From assembly GCF_002262885.1 (NCBI RefSeq), contig NZ_NKYF01000022.1:93913-157912 (forward strand): 64,000 bases of DNA, read 5' to 3'. This DNA comes from Pseudonocardia sp. MH-G8. Its GTDB lineage: Bacteria; Actinomycetota; Actinomycetes; Mycobacteriales; Pseudonocardiaceae. A program made the translations under genes and the position numbers. The notes below the pieces were generated by a model that made no database searches, was not told where the DNA came from, and saw only the letters and a program-made list of their open reading frames with translations. This document shows positions 49,622-58,547 of this stretch, piece after piece; position 1 is the stretch's first letter, and the number at the start of each line of letters is the position of its first letter.

Positions 49622-50188
49622 ATGACACTTCCTCAGAGCCCCCGCCGCGCCGATGCCCAACGCAACCGCGAGCACCTGATCGCCACGGCCGCCGAGGCAT
49701 TCGCCTCCGGGCGGGGGGTCTCGCTGGACGCGATCGCCAAACGCGCAGGCGTGGGCAGTGGCACCCTCTACCGGCACTTCCCCACCCGGGAGGACCTGGT
49801 CGAGGAGGTCTACCGCGACCAGATCCGCCCGCTGCGCGATGACGCGCGAGCCCTCCTCGCCACCGAGCAGCCGGCACGGGCCCTCCACGCCTGGATGCTC
49901 CGCTTCGCGGAGTGGGCCGGTGAACGGCGCGGCATCTGCGAAGCCCTGGTCGCCATGAGCGCTTCCGGGCGCTTCGGCACCGGCCCGGTCTGCGACCAGG
50001 TCCAGCAGATCCTGGGAATGGTGCTCGAGGCGGGCGCGCAGGCAGGAGAGCTGCGCCGTGACATCGATCCGGTCGACGTCGGCGGCATCATGGCCGGGGT
50101 GCTCTCCGTCGCCGGCGCGCCCGACCAGCGCGCTCAGTTCGACCGCATGCTCACCATCGTCGTCGACGGGCTGAGGCTGCACCGCTGA
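49622..50188 (+). CDS. TetR-family repressor next to the SDR-AKR unit
   Basis: 188 aa. Helix-turn-helix NREHLIATAAEAFASGRGVS, IAKRAGVGSGTLYRHFPTRE; C-terminal SBD-like domain with ICEALVAMSASGRFG. Divergent from SDR-AKR and expected to repress both that unit and itself through the CGGGGAGGTCCCCG motifs. ATG at 49622. Confidence 0.87.
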   Translation: MTLPQSPRRADAQRNREHLIATAAEAFASGRGVSLDAIAKRAGVGSGTLYRHFPTREDLVEEVYRDQIRPLRDDARALLATEQPARALHAWMLRFAEWAGERRGICEALVAMSASGRFGTGPVCDQVQQILGMVLEAGAQAGELRRDIDPVDVGGIMAGVLSVAGAPDQRAQFDRMLTIVVDGLRLHR

Positions 50189-50227
50189 TCAGGCCGTCGG
50201 CACTCTCGCCTGCCTGACGCCCTGATG

Positions 50228-50264
50228 TTTGGAGCATCGCACCAATTTGGTGCGATGCTCCAAA
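50228..50264. promoter_or_regulatory. Perfect 37-bp palindrome upstream of a TetR gene
   Basis: TTTGGAGCATCGCACCAA, one T, then TTGGTGCGATGCTCCAAA: 18-bp perfect arms. Placed 19 bp before the GTG of the TetR gene, so an autoregulatory operator is likely; it could also terminate the preceding TetR transcript. Confidence 0.8.
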
Positions 50265-50282
50265 ACCTGTTACCGTCGAGGT

Positions 50283-50975
50283 GTGGCAACGCGGGCCGGC
50301 AAGCGGCGCAACCAGGTGCTCTCCCGGGAGCAGATCATCGATGCCGCGATCGAGCTGCTGGATGCGGGCGGAGAGGAAGCGCTGACGGTCCGGGCGCTGA
50401 CCGAGCGCCTGACCACCGGGTCCGGGGCGATCTACTATCACGTGGGCGCCCGGGGCGAGCTGCTCGACGCGGCGACGGAAACGGTCATCGCCGCGGCTCT
50501 GGCGGCCAACCCCTCCCGGGCTGCGGCCGCACCCGAGGACGAGGTCCGCGCGGTTGCGCTGGCCCTGTTCGACGCTATGGCCGAACACCGCTGGCTCGCC
50601 ACGCGGCTGACCCTCCAGATCGTCCGCAACCCGGCCGGACCGGTCACGGTGGGGATCTTCGAAAGGATCGGCCGGCAGGTGGGCGCCCTGGGCGTGCCGC
50701 GAGCCTCCTGGTTCGACGCGACGTCGACGCTCGTGCACTACATCCTCGGAGCCGTCAGCCAGAACGCCCGCACCGACGGGGACGTCCCGGGCCCGGGGCC
50801 TGCCTTCGATCGCGACGAGTTCTTCGACGCGACGTCGGCGGCGTGGCAGGAGCTCGATCCCGAGGACCACCCGTTCCTGCACGCCGTCGTGACCCAGATG
50901 AGGGAGCACGACGACCGCGAGCAGTTCCTCACCGGCATCGCCATCGTCCTCGACGGCCTGACGCATCTCCGCTAG
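50283..50975 (+). CDS. TetR-family repressor heading a monooxygenase operon
   Basis: 230 aa. KRRNQVLSREQIIDAAIELL, ALTERLTTGSGAIYYHVGARGE helix-turn-helix and a C-terminal TetR_C domain (HYILGAVSQNARTDG). GTG at 50283 with GAGG close upstream. First gene of a co-directional trio with an FAD monooxygenase (20 bp gap) and a secreted hydrolase; probably self-represses through the 37-bp palindrome. Confidence 0.85.
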   Translation: MATRAGKRRNQVLSREQIIDAAIELLDAGGEEALTVRALTERLTTGSGAIYYHVGARGELLDAATETVIAAALAANPSRAAAAPEDEVRAVALALFDAMAEHRWLATRLTLQIVRNPAGPVTVGIFERIGRQVGALGVPRASWFDATSTLVHYILGAVSQNARTDGDVPGPGPAFDRDEFFDATSAAWQELDPEDHPFLHAVVTQMREHDDREQFLTGIAIVLDGLTHLR

Positions 50976-50995
50976 CTAGCCATCAAAGGGGTCCC

Positions 50996-52528
50996 ATGCA
51001 TGACGTACTGATCGCCGGTGGCGGTCCGGTCGGCCTGTTCCTGGCAGGCGAGCTCGCCCTGTCCGGCTGCTCGGTGATGGTCCTCGAGCGGGACCAGGAA
51101 CCCGGCTCGCCGCTGACGGCGCTCCCGCTCGGGCTGCGGGGCCTCACCGCCGGGTCGGCCGAGGCGTTCTACCGGCGCGGCCTGCTCGAGGCCGTCGTGC
51201 GCGCGTCGCGCGCCGACGAGAAGCAGGTGGGCGCCGATCCGGACGCGGTCGACGCGCCCGCCCCCCGTGGCGTCAGCCATTTCGCCGGCATGGGCCTCGA
51301 CGCTGCCGACATCGACACGTCCGCCCTTCCGTTCCGGCTGCCCGGTCCGGCCATGGAAGGGTTCATGACCAGCCTCGACGCGGTCTCCGCGGTGCTGTCC
51401 CGGTGGGTGGCCGGCCTCGGGGTGGAGATCGTCCGGGGCGCCCCCGTCACGGCCGTGACCCAGGACGAGGGGGTTGTGGTCGCCGCGGCAGGCGGGCAGG
51501 AGTACCGGGGCCGCTGGCTGGTGGGCTGCGACGGCGGCCGCAGCGTGGTTCGCGAGCTCGCCGGCTTCGACTTCGTCGGCACCGAGCCGCTGTTCACCGG
51601 CTACGTCGCACGCGTCAGCTTCGCCGACCCGCAGCAGCTGCGCCTCGGGTTCACCCTGACGCCGAACGGCATGTACCTGCGCACCCCGTTCGACGGTCAC
51701 GTGGGCATGATGGACTTCGACGGTGGCGCGTTCGACCGCTCCACGCCGCTGACCCGCGAGCACCTCCAGGCGGTCCTGCGCCGCATCTCCGGTACCGACG
51801 TGGAGCTGACCGACGTCCATCTGGCCACCAGCTTCACCGACCGCGCGATGCAGGCGAGCACCTACCGCAACGGCCGCGTGCTGCTCGCCGGCGACGCCGC
51901 GCACATCCACTCGCCGCTGGGCGGCCAGGGGCTCAACCTCGGCATCGGCGACGCCGTGAACCTCGGGTGGAAGCTCGCCGCCACCGTGCACGGGCACGCG
52001 CCCGTCGGCCTGCTCGACACCTACACCGGCGAGCGCCACCCGGTCGGCGCCTCGGTGCTCGACTGGTCACGCGCCCAGGTGGCGACCATGCAGCCGGGCC
52101 CCAACGCGCCCGCACTGCAGCGGCTGATCCACGACCTGATGCGCACCTCCGACGGGACGACGCACGTGTACCGGCAGACATCGGGCCTGTTCCACCGCTA
52201 CGACCTGGGCAGCGAGCACCCGCTCGTCGGCCGGACCGTCCCGGATTTCCGCTTCGATGACGGCACCCGTCTCGGCGACCTGATGCGCCAGGGCCACGGT
52301 GTAGCGCTCGACTTCAGCACCGACACCGCGTTGCAGGTCACGGCCAAGGGCTGGGAGGGCCGGATCCGGTATGCCGGAGGCCGGGTGCGCAAGGACCTCG
52401 GGTTCCGCGCCCTGCTCGTCCGCCCGGACGGCGTCGTGGCATGGGCCGACGAGGACGCCCCCGATCGCGACGCGTTCGCGCAGGCCGTCACCCGATGGTT
52501 CGGCCACCCGGAGAGCGCGAGCGCGTGA
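50996..52528 (+). CDS. FAD-dependent aromatic-type monooxygenase (PHBH fold)
   Basis: 510 aa. Rossmann motif VLIAGGGPVGLFLAGELALS, DG motif VGCDGGRSVVRELAG, and the second FAD motif LLAGDAAHIHSPLGGQGLNL. C-terminal thioredoxin-like domain (residues about 395-505) as in rifampicin or polyketide hydroxylases. Hydroxylates an aromatic or polyketide-like compound using NAD(P)H and O2. It could inactivate an antibiotic (inference from family only). Overlaps the downstream hydrolase start region. Confidence 0.88.
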   Translation: MHDVLIAGGGPVGLFLAGELALSGCSVMVLERDQEPGSPLTALPLGLRGLTAGSAEAFYRRGLLEAVVRASRADEKQVGADPDAVDAPAPRGVSHFAGMGLDAADIDTSALPFRLPGPAMEGFMTSLDAVSAVLSRWVAGLGVEIVRGAPVTAVTQDEGVVVAAAGGQEYRGRWLVGCDGGRSVVRELAGFDFVGTEPLFTGYVARVSFADPQQLRLGFTLTPNGMYLRTPFDGHVGMMDFDGGAFDRSTPLTREHLQAVLRRISGTDVELTDVHLATSFTDRAMQASTYRNGRVLLAGDAAHIHSPLGGQGLNLGIGDAVNLGWKLAATVHGHAPVGLLDTYTGERHPVGASVLDWSRAQVATMQPGPNAPALQRLIHDLMRTSDGTTHVYRQTSGLFHRYDLGSEHPLVGRTVPDFRFDDGTRLGDLMRQGHGVALDFSTDTALQVTAKGWEGRIRYAGGRVRKDLGFRALLVRPDGVVAWADEDAPDRDAFAQAVTRWFGHPESASA

Positions 52529-52530
52529 TC

Positions 52531-53598
52531 ATGTCCGTATCCCGGTGGCGCACCGCGTCGACGAGAACCAGGGCGATCGTCGCGTCGCTGGCGGCGATCG
52601 CTGCGGTCGGCCTCGCCGTGCCGGTCATCACCTCCACGCAGGACAGGCACCCTGGCGCGGACTGTGACGAGGTGCAGGTCCCGGTGTCGGTCGCGGAGAT
52701 CGGCAACGCCCACGTGTACGGGGAGCTGTGCCGGCCGCGCCACGGCGACGGGACGGGCAAGATCGTGCAGCTGCTGGTGCCGGGCTCCTCCTACAACCAC
52801 AGCTACTTCGACATGCCCGTGCAGCCTTCCCACTACTCGTACGTCGCGGCGGCCCTCGGCGCCGGCTACTCCACGTTCAACATCGACCGGCTCGCCACCG
52901 GCAGGAGCACCTTGCCGCCCAGCGCGCTCTACACCCTCGACTCCGGAACCGAAGCGATCCACCAGGTGATCAGCATGCTGCGCGCGGGCGAGATCGAGGA
53001 CCGCCAGTTCGCCGAGGTGGTCTGGGTCGGCCACTCGCTGGGCTCGTCGATGGCCTGGAACGAGGAGTTCGACGACGTCGACGCATTCGTGCTCACCGGC
53101 ATGAGCCACGTCGTGAGGCAGGAGCCGCCACCGTCGGCCGATCCCGGCGAGGACATCCAGTTCGAGGTCACGGCGAAGGACGACCCCAAGTTCCGCGGCA
53201 CGGTGAGCGACCCCGGCTACCTGACGACGAAACCCGGCGTGCGGCAGTTCTTCTACTACGAGCCCAACGCCGACCCGGCCGTCATCGAGGCGGACGAGCG
53301 CCTCAAGGACCTGAGTACCGCGGCGGACTCGGACGGCCCGGATCTTCCTCCGGCGCAGTCGCCCTCGCGCGCGATCACGGTGTCGACCCTCCTCGTCGTC
53401 GGTGACCAGGACCAGTACTGCACCGTCGGCGTCTGCACCGCCGAGTCGATGCTTGCTCACGAGCGGCCCTACTACTCCGACGAGGTCGACCTCGCGGCCG
53501 TCGTCGTCCCCGACAGCGGTCACTCCGTGCAGCTGCACAAGAACGCGCCCGAGACCAACGCCGCGATCCTGCAGTGGATCACGACCGCTGTGGGGTGA
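52531..53598 (+). CDS. Secreted alpha/beta hydrolase
   Basis: 355 aa. N-terminal hydrophobic helix after basic residues (ASLAAIAAVGLAVPVI, about residues 18-33) is a signal peptide or anchor. Nucleophile elbow VWVGHSLGSS (Ser near 170), acid region VVGDQDQYC and His in PDSGHSVQLHKN complete a triad. Three Cys in the mature part could form disulfides. ATG at 52531, or GTG at 52525 overlapping the monooxygenase stop. Last gene of the TetR-monooxygenase unit. Confidence 0.83.
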   Translation: MSVSRWRTASTRTRAIVASLAAIAAVGLAVPVITSTQDRHPGADCDEVQVPVSVAEIGNAHVYGELCRPRHGDGTGKIVQLLVPGSSYNHSYFDMPVQPSHYSYVAAALGAGYSTFNIDRLATGRSTLPPSALYTLDSGTEAIHQVISMLRAGEIEDRQFAEVVWVGHSLGSSMAWNEEFDDVDAFVLTGMSHVVRQEPPPSADPGEDIQFEVTAKDDPKFRGTVSDPGYLTTKPGVRQFFYYEPNADPAVIEADERLKDLSTAADSDGPDLPPAQSPSRAITVSTLLVVGDQDQYCTVGVCTAESMLAHERPYYSDEVDLAAVVVPDSGHSVQLHKNAPETNAAILQWITTAVG

Positions 53599-53612
53599 CG
53601 GCGCTGCGCCGT
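53598..53612. terminator. Short hairpin between convergent genes
   Basis: ACGGCG/CGCCGT with a 3-nt loop, in the 21-bp gap between the hydrolase and glycosyltransferase stops. Confidence 0.4.
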
Positions 53613-53619
53613 GGCGGAC

Positions 53620-54840
53620 TCAGGAGGTGACGGCGAGCCTGCGCAGCCAGGATTGCAGCGGCAGTGTGCTGTTCTCGCCGCGCAGCGCGTCCCGGACCGC
53701 GTGTGCGCCGTCGCGGAGCTGTCGGCTGGACAGGGCGGTGGTGATGGCGGCGGCCAGCCTGCCGCCGTCGGCGTCCTTCGCCGGGATCGGTTCGGTCCCC
53801 GCGTCGAGCGCGACCAGTCGGCGTGCCCAGAACGGCTGGTCGGTGTGCACCGGCAGCGTGACGGAGGGGATGCCGGCGCGCAGGGTGGCGGAGGTGATGC
53901 CGGCGCCGGCCTGGTGGACGACGACGGCTGCCCGGGGGAGGAGCCAGCTGTGCGGCACCTCGCCCACGTGGAGGATGTCGGGGCTGCCGAGGTGTTCGGC
54001 GACCTGGCGCAGGTCCTCGCCCTGCAGGACGGCGCGGGCCTTCGTGGCGGTGAGCGCGTCGGCCACGGCGCGTGCCGTGGCCGAGCTCGTCGGGATGCTG
54101 CCGAGGGTGACGACCACGGGGGCGGGCCCGGCGTCGAGGAACTCGAGCAGCGACGGCGGGGGTGCCCAGTCGTCGGGTTCGTGCGGCCACCAGAAGCCGT
54201 CGAGGGTCAGCTCCGCGGGCCAGTCGTCCGGGCGGGGGAGCACGGCGGGGCTGATGCCGTGGTGGATCGGCAGTCCTTGCGAGCGTCGTCGCCGTTGTGC
54301 GGCTCGACGGCTCTCGGGGGGCAGCCCGAGCTCCGAGCGGACCCGTTGGCGGGCCGGGTCGTAGGGCGTGCGTACCTGCTGCGCGAGGTGACCTGCCATC
54401 CGGTTGCCGACGCGCCCGAGGTCGGTGCCGCTCGCGATCATCGGCGGGTACGCCGCGCTGGGCTGCGAGGGCTGCAGGAGCGCCTCGGCGGAGGGGACCC
54501 CGAGGTGCTCGGCGATGTCATGGCCGTACGGGGAGATCGCGTTCGTCAGGACCGCCTCGGCCCCGACGGCAGCCGCCAGGGCCGCCGTGGCGGCCTGGTC
54601 CATGTAGGTGCGCAGGGTCGCCAGGTGGGCGCGAACACCTCGCGCACCCACGGTCCCGGAGGGCGGGGTGATCGGAGCGGTGATCGGCGCGATGGAGCAT
54701 CCGGCGCCGGTCACCAGTGCCTCGTACTCGGAGTTCGCGACGATCGTGACCCGGTGCCCGTCGGCCACGAACGCCGCGCCCAGCCCGGTCGCCGGAGCCA
54801 CGTCCCCTCTGGTTCCGGGACTCAGGATCAGAACCTGCAT
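53620..54840 (-). CDS. UGT-type glycosyltransferase (macrolide-glycosyltransferase-like)
   Basis: 406 aa GT-B enzyme. N-terminal VLILSPGTRGDVAPATGLGA, interdomain WWPHEPDDW, VTLGSIPTSSA, and the nucleotide-sugar site HVGEVPHSWLLPRAAVVVHQ AGAGI...PVHTDQPFWARRL. Resembles enzymes that glycosylate macrolides, flavonoids or sterols. Its own divergent TetR suggests an inducible detoxification or resistance role (inference). ATG at 54840. Confidence 0.88.
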   Translation of the reverse strand: MQVLILSPGTRGDVAPATGLGAAFVADGHRVTIVANSEYEALVTGAGCSIAPITAPITPPSGTVGARGVRAHLATLRTYMDQAATAALAAAVGAEAVLTNAISPYGHDIAEHLGVPSAEALLQPSQPSAAYPPMIASGTDLGRVGNRMAGHLAQQVRTPYDPARQRVRSELGLPPESRRAAQRRRRSQGLPIHHGISPAVLPRPDDWPAELTLDGFWWPHEPDDWAPPPSLLEFLDAGPAPVVVTLGSIPTSSATARAVADALTATKARAVLQGEDLRQVAEHLGSPDILHVGEVPHSWLLPRAAVVVHQAGAGITSATLRAGIPSVTLPVHTDQPFWARRLVALDAGTEPIPAKDADGGRLAAAITTALSSRQLRDGAHAVRDALRGENSTLPLQSWLRRLAVTS

Positions 54841-54856
54841 CGCCACTCCCTCGTTC

Positions 54857-54903
54857 GCGAACAACGTTCGCAAAGCTATCTGATGGCATACGCTGTTCGC
54901 AAA
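54857..54903. promoter_or_regulatory. TetR operator between glycosyltransferase and regulator
   Basis: GCGAAC-AAC-GTTCGC (54857-54871) is a perfect dyad with 3-nt spacer; a second half-site GTTCGCAAAC follows at 54895. It covers the divergent start regions. Confidence 0.65.
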
Positions 54904-54922
54904 CGGGAGTGGGGGAGGGGCG

Positions 54923-55567
54923 GTGGAGTCCGAGCTGATCTGGATGCGGCCCGAGAAGTCCGGAGTCGGTCGGCCGGCGGGGCGCAGCAGGGCCGAGATC
55001 ACCGAGGCGGCCGTGCGGGTGGCCGACCGCGACGGGCTCGCCGGGGTGTCCATGCGGCACGTGGCCGCCGAACTGGGCACCGGGGCCGGCTCGCTGTACC
55101 GCTACGTCGAGACCCGTGACGACCTGCTCGACCTGATGGCCGACCACGTCTACGCCGAGTACGACCTCCCCTCCCCGTCCGGCGACTGGCTTTCGGACCT
55201 GGTCGACATGGGCCTGCAGGCACGCGAGATCTACCGGCGCCACCCCTGGCTGGCCGAGCTGGTCCTCACCCGGCCCGTCGTCGGCCCGAACGGGGTCGAC
55301 GTCACCGAGCACTTCCTCGCGGTCCTCGCCGACCACTCGGCTCCCGACGGGGACAAGCTGGTCGCCCTCGCGATGCTCAACGCGATCGTCGCGGCAGCCG
55401 CCCGTTCGGAAGCATCCCCGGTCGACGCGCTGCGAAGCGCCCGCTACGTGGCGCATGTCGCCGCCCAGGGCAAGCACCCGCATCTCGCTGCCCTCAGCGG
55501 GAAGCCCGAGATCGGCGACCCGCTCCCGGAAGCGCTGAAGCGGATCCTCTCCGGGTTGCTCGGATGA
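54923..55567 (+). CDS. TetR-family repressor of the glycosyltransferase
   Basis: 214 aa. RAEITEAAVRVADRDGLAGV, VAAELGTGAGSLYRYVETRDDLLDL helix-turn-helix; TetR_C-type ligand domain. GTG at 54923. Divergent from the glycosyltransferase across 82 bp containing the GTTCGC operator. Confidence 0.87.
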   Translation: MESELIWMRPEKSGVGRPAGRSRAEITEAAVRVADRDGLAGVSMRHVAAELGTGAGSLYRYVETRDDLLDLMADHVYAEYDLPSPSGDWLSDLVDMGLQAREIYRRHPWLAELVLTRPVVGPNGVDVTEHFLAVLADHSAPDGDKLVALAMLNAIVAAAARSEASPVDALRSARYVAHVAAQGKHPHLAALSGKPEIGDPLPEALKRILSGLLG

Positions 55568-55586
55568 CTGCCTGCGACCGGCGCTG

Positions 55587-56795
55587 TCAGGCGGTTCGGA
55601 GGGACTGCTCGTAGTCGGGCAGGTCGAAGGCGGTGTGGGCGGAGCGGCCCTCGGTGCTGGACGGCATCGTCGTGCGGTTGCGCAGGATCGCGTTGCGCGT
55701 GTCGAGGTGCTGCCGGGTGCGCGGGGCCACCACGCCGCCGCCCTCCGTCGCGAGGGCCTGGTTGCGCTCCACGAACTCGCGGACCGTGTTCTCGTACGCA
55801 GCGAACGCCGTGACGTGGTCGGTCCGGGTGGCCAGCTCGCCGGCGAGGACGTACGCGCCCACCAGCGACACGCTCGACCCCTGACCCGACATGAACGACG
55901 TGGCATGGGCGGCGTCACCGGCGAGGGCGACGCGGCCGGTGGACCAGGCGGGCATGTGGATCTGGCTGACGACGTCGAAGAACAGGTCGTCGGCCCCGCG
56001 CATGGCCGCCACCATCCGGGGGATCTCCCACACCGTGTCGGGGAACGTCGCGGCCACGAGGTCGCGCTGCGCCTGCGGGTTGCGGAAGGCGGAGAACGGC
56101 GGCTCGTCCTGCGCGAAGGTCAAGAACCCGTACGTCGACTCGCCGGGCTCGTACGCGTAGAGGATGGCGGACCTGCCCGGGACGTTCCACAGCACGCCCT
56201 CGTGGGCCAGGTCGGCGTCGTTGGGCAGTGTGAAGCCGGCGAAGCAGAAGCCGAGGTAGCGGTGGAAGCGCTCCTCGGGGCCGAAGACCAGGCTGCGGGT
56301 GTTCGAGTGCAGCCCGTCGGCGCCGATCACCAGGTCGAACGTGCGCCGGGTGCCGCTGTCGAAGGTGACGTCCACGTGGTCGCCGCGGTCGTCGAGCGTG
56401 GCGATGGAGTCGTTGAACAGGAACTCGACCTTGTCCCTGGCCAGGTCGTAGAGGCAGTCGGCCAGGTCGCCCCTGCGCACTTCGAGGTCGACTCCCTCGA
56501 TGCCGCCGGTGAGGGCCTCGGGGCGCAGTTCGGCCATGACCTCGCCGTCGGGGTCGAGGAACGTGAGCTGACGGCTGTCGACGTGGGCCTGCCGGAGACG
56601 TGGCAGCAGGCCCATGCGTTCGACGACGTCGCGGGCGGTGCCCCGGATGTCGATGGCGTACCCGCCTCCGCGCAGGTGGGTGGCCTTCTCCACGACGGTG
56701 ACCTTGAAGCCGTGGCGGTCCAGCCAGTAGGCGAGTGTGGGACCGGCGATGCTGGCCCCGGAGATCAGGACCTTGCGGTTGGGCGGGTGGTTCAT
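55587..56795 (-). CDS. FAD-dependent monooxygenase, TetX-like group
   Basis: 402 aa. VLISGASIAGPTLAYWLDRHGF (FAD Rossmann), LVIGADGLHSNTRSLVF (DG motif) and RVALAGDAAHATSFMSGQG (second FAD motif). Length and domain pattern resemble TetX-type and related drug-modifying hydroxylases, but family breadth is large and substrate is unknown. ATG at 56795 with AGGA upstream. Divergent from a MarR gene. Confidence 0.87.
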   Translation of the reverse strand: MNHPPNRKVLISGASIAGPTLAYWLDRHGFKVTVVEKATHLRGGGYAIDIRGTARDVVERMGLLPRLRQAHVDSRQLTFLDPDGEVMAELRPEALTGGIEGVDLEVRRGDLADCLYDLARDKVEFLFNDSIATLDDRGDHVDVTFDSGTRRTFDLVIGADGLHSNTRSLVFGPEERFHRYLGFCFAGFTLPNDADLAHEGVLWNVPGRSAILYAYEPGESTYGFLTFAQDEPPFSAFRNPQAQRDLVAATFPDTVWEIPRMVAAMRGADDLFFDVVSQIHMPAWSTGRVALAGDAAHATSFMSGQGSSVSLVGAYVLAGELATRTDHVTAFAAYENTVREFVERNQALATEGGGVVAPRTRQHLDTRNAILRNRTTMPSSTEGRSAHTAFDLPDYEQSLRTA

Positions 56796-56831
56796 CGGGA
56801 TCCTTCCTGCGCAGGCCTGAAGCATCGGTAG

Positions 56832-56891
56832 ATGCTTACCTCAGGTATCCTTGTTGGCGGAGCCGAGGGTATAGATACTTACGTCAAGTAT
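56832..56891. promoter_or_regulatory. Two MarR-type dyads
   Basis: ATGCTTACCTCAGGTATC (56832-56849) and ATACTTACGTCAAGTAT (56875-56891; ATACTT/AAGTAT arms, 5-nt spacer), 42-43 bp apart in the 113-bp divergent gap, AT-rich against the background. Confidence 0.65.
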
Positions 56892-56908
56892 GCAAACGAG
56901 GGCTGAGG

Positions 56909-57403
56909 ATGAACACAGGAGCGGAGGCTGCAGGCGGTCAGGACGACGAGGTGCTGGCCGTGATGCCCCGGCTGACGCAGCTGGCCAACGCCGTCAGCCG
57001 CAGACGCTTGGTCGAGCACGCCATGGCGGCGGCCGGGATCGAGGTGGAGCAGCCGGCCTTCTCCGTCCTGCTCTCGGTGCACCTCGCCGGCGAGCCGCTG
57101 AGGATCAGCGAGATCGCGGAGCGGATGCGGATCGTCCAGCCCCACGTCACGCGGCAGGTCCAGCAGCTGGAGCGCCGCGGACTGGTACGCCGCACCGGCG
57201 ACCCGAACGACCGCCGGGTGAGCATCATCGCGCCGACCGACGAGGGCAGGGAAGCCGCCGAACGTTATGCGAGCAGCCTCATCAGCTGGTTCACCGGCGC
57301 CGTCGCCGACTGGTCCGAGCAGGACCGCCGCGACCTCGGCCGCCTGCTCGCTCGCTTCGCCGACGACGTGACGGCCCACCTGGCCACCTTCGACGACAGG
57401 TGA
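56909..57403 (+). CDS. MarR-family regulator
   Basis: 164 aa. Winged helix: LRISEIAERMRIVQPHVTRQ VQQLERRGLV, wing DPNDRRVSIIAPTDEG. Divergent from the FAD monooxygenase and likely represses it through the ATACTT/AAGTAT dyads. ATG at 56909 with GAGG upstream. Confidence 0.88.
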   Translation: MNTGAEAAGGQDDEVLAVMPRLTQLANAVSRRRLVEHAMAAAGIEVEQPAFSVLLSVHLAGEPLRISEIAERMRIVQPHVTRQVQQLERRGLVRRTGDPNDRRVSIIAPTDEGREAAERYASSLISWFTGAVADWSEQDRRDLGRLLARFADDVTAHLATFDDR

Positions 57404-57419
57404 GCCCCGGTCGGGGCTC
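57402..57419. terminator. Terminator between convergent MarR and phosphotransferase genes
   Basis: GAGCCCCG/CGGGGCTC 8-bp stem beginning inside the MarR stop codon, in a 24-bp convergent gap. Confidence 0.65.
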
Positions 57420-57427
57420 GTGCCACC

Positions 57428-58195
57428 TCACATCCGGGACCTCAGCACGTCGAACTCGCAGCCTGGCGAGGACGGGTCGAAGCCGTGCTCGATCAGCCAG
57501 CGGGCCGCCAGCAGGCTCCGCAGCGACCACCACGCGCGGATCACGTCGATGTCGACGTCGGAGCCGTAGCCGGTGACCACGTCGCCGAGGCGCTCCTCGT
57601 GCCCCAGCGTCAAGATGGCGAGGTCGAACAGAGCATCGCCGCGGGCCGCCTCGGACCAGTCGATCACGCCGGTGATCTCGTCACCGTCGACGAACACGTG
57701 GGTGATCTGCAGGTCGCCGTGGATGAACACCGGTGTCCACGGCCGGAGCGCGGCCTCGGCGACGTGGCGGTTGCGCGTGATCACGTCCGTGGGGAGGACG
57801 CCGTTCGCGGCGAGCCACTCGCATTCGTCGTCGAGCTGCGATGCGATCTCGTCGGGACTGCGGCCGGGCCATGGCGGTAGCGGCGCGTCGTGCAGCGTCC
57901 GTGCGGCGGCGCCCGCCGCGGCCCATGCCGCCGACGACGCGAGCGACGGCTCGCCGAGGCGTCCGAGTGCCGTGCCGTCGACGGCGGCGAGCGCGAGCAC
58001 GGGCGGCTCCCGCCACAGGACCTCCGGAGTGGGGATCGGCGCCAAGGCCATCGCCTCGACCTCGACATCAGTGCGCCCCTGGTCGGCGTCGATCTTCAGG
58101 AACACGTCGCCGACGCGTAGCGTCGCGCGCTCGTTGTGGGCGACGACGACCTCGACCTCCTCCACGCGGTCATTGTCGCGGGGATGCGTCCCCAC
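57428..58195 (-). CDS. Aminoglycoside/choline-type phosphotransferase family protein
   Basis: 255 aa. ATP-binding start ATLRVGDVFLKIDAD, catalytic loop FIHGDLQITHVFVDG (HGDxxxxxV, with His in place of the usual Asn, HGDLQITH) and metal motif GVIDWSEAARGDALFDLAIL. Likely a small-molecule kinase; substrate unknown. GTG at 58195 assumed; an in-frame GTG at 58162 also fits. Confidence 0.83.
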   Translation of the reverse strand: MGTHPRDNDRVEEVEVVVAHNERATLRVGDVFLKIDADQGRTDVEVEAMALAPIPTPEVLWREPPVLALAAVDGTALGRLGEPSLASSAAWAAAGAAARTLHDAPLPPWPGRSPDEIASQLDDECEWLAANGVLPTDVITRNRHVAEAALRPWTPVFIHGDLQITHVFVDGDEITGVIDWSEAARGDALFDLAILTLGHEERLGDVVTGYGSDVDIDVIRAWWSLRSLLAARWLIEHGFDPSSPGCEFDVLRSRM

Positions 58196-58222
58196 ATCAC
58201 CGGGTTATCGTGCGTCCTTCGT

Positions 58223-58423
58223 TCAGGGCGACGGCTGCGGCACCGTGCACTCGATCTGCGGGTTCAGCCCGACGTAGTTCAGCGGCCCGACGACGACCGT
58301 GGCCAGCACGGTGCCGATCTCGGCGCAGTTGACCTGTTCGTCCCCGGAGAAGTAGCCGCGCTGGTACGCCGCGAATGCGCCGATGACCAGCCAGATGACG
58401 ACGATGACAGCGCCGATACGCAT
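58223..58423 (-). CDS. Small membrane protein, 66 aa
   Basis: N-terminal helix VIVVIWLVIGAFAAYQRGYF, two Cys (positions 33 and 59) and a second hydrophobic stretch VLATVVVGPLNYVGLNP. Matches a common actinobacterial small membrane protein pattern of unknown function. 27 bp upstream of the phosphotransferase gene on the same strand. Confidence 0.7.
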   Translation of the reverse strand: MRIGAVIVVIWLVIGAFAAYQRGYFSGDEQVNCAEIGTVLATVVVGPLNYVGLNPQIECTVPQPSP

Positions 58424-58547
58424 GTGCGCCTCCGAGTCGTGCCGCTCACCGTGGGCGGGTTGCAGCGGGCACGCTACGTGACCGGCGTCTCACTGCGATC
58501 ACGATCAGGTAGGCCCGGACCGCCGAGCCGGGCGCTGTGCCCGCAGG

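Noticed and set aside
48758..56795. Natural-product biosynthetic cluster
   Set aside because: Oxidoreductases and a glycosyltransferase are present, but each has its own regulator and there is no polyketide, peptide or terpene synthase.
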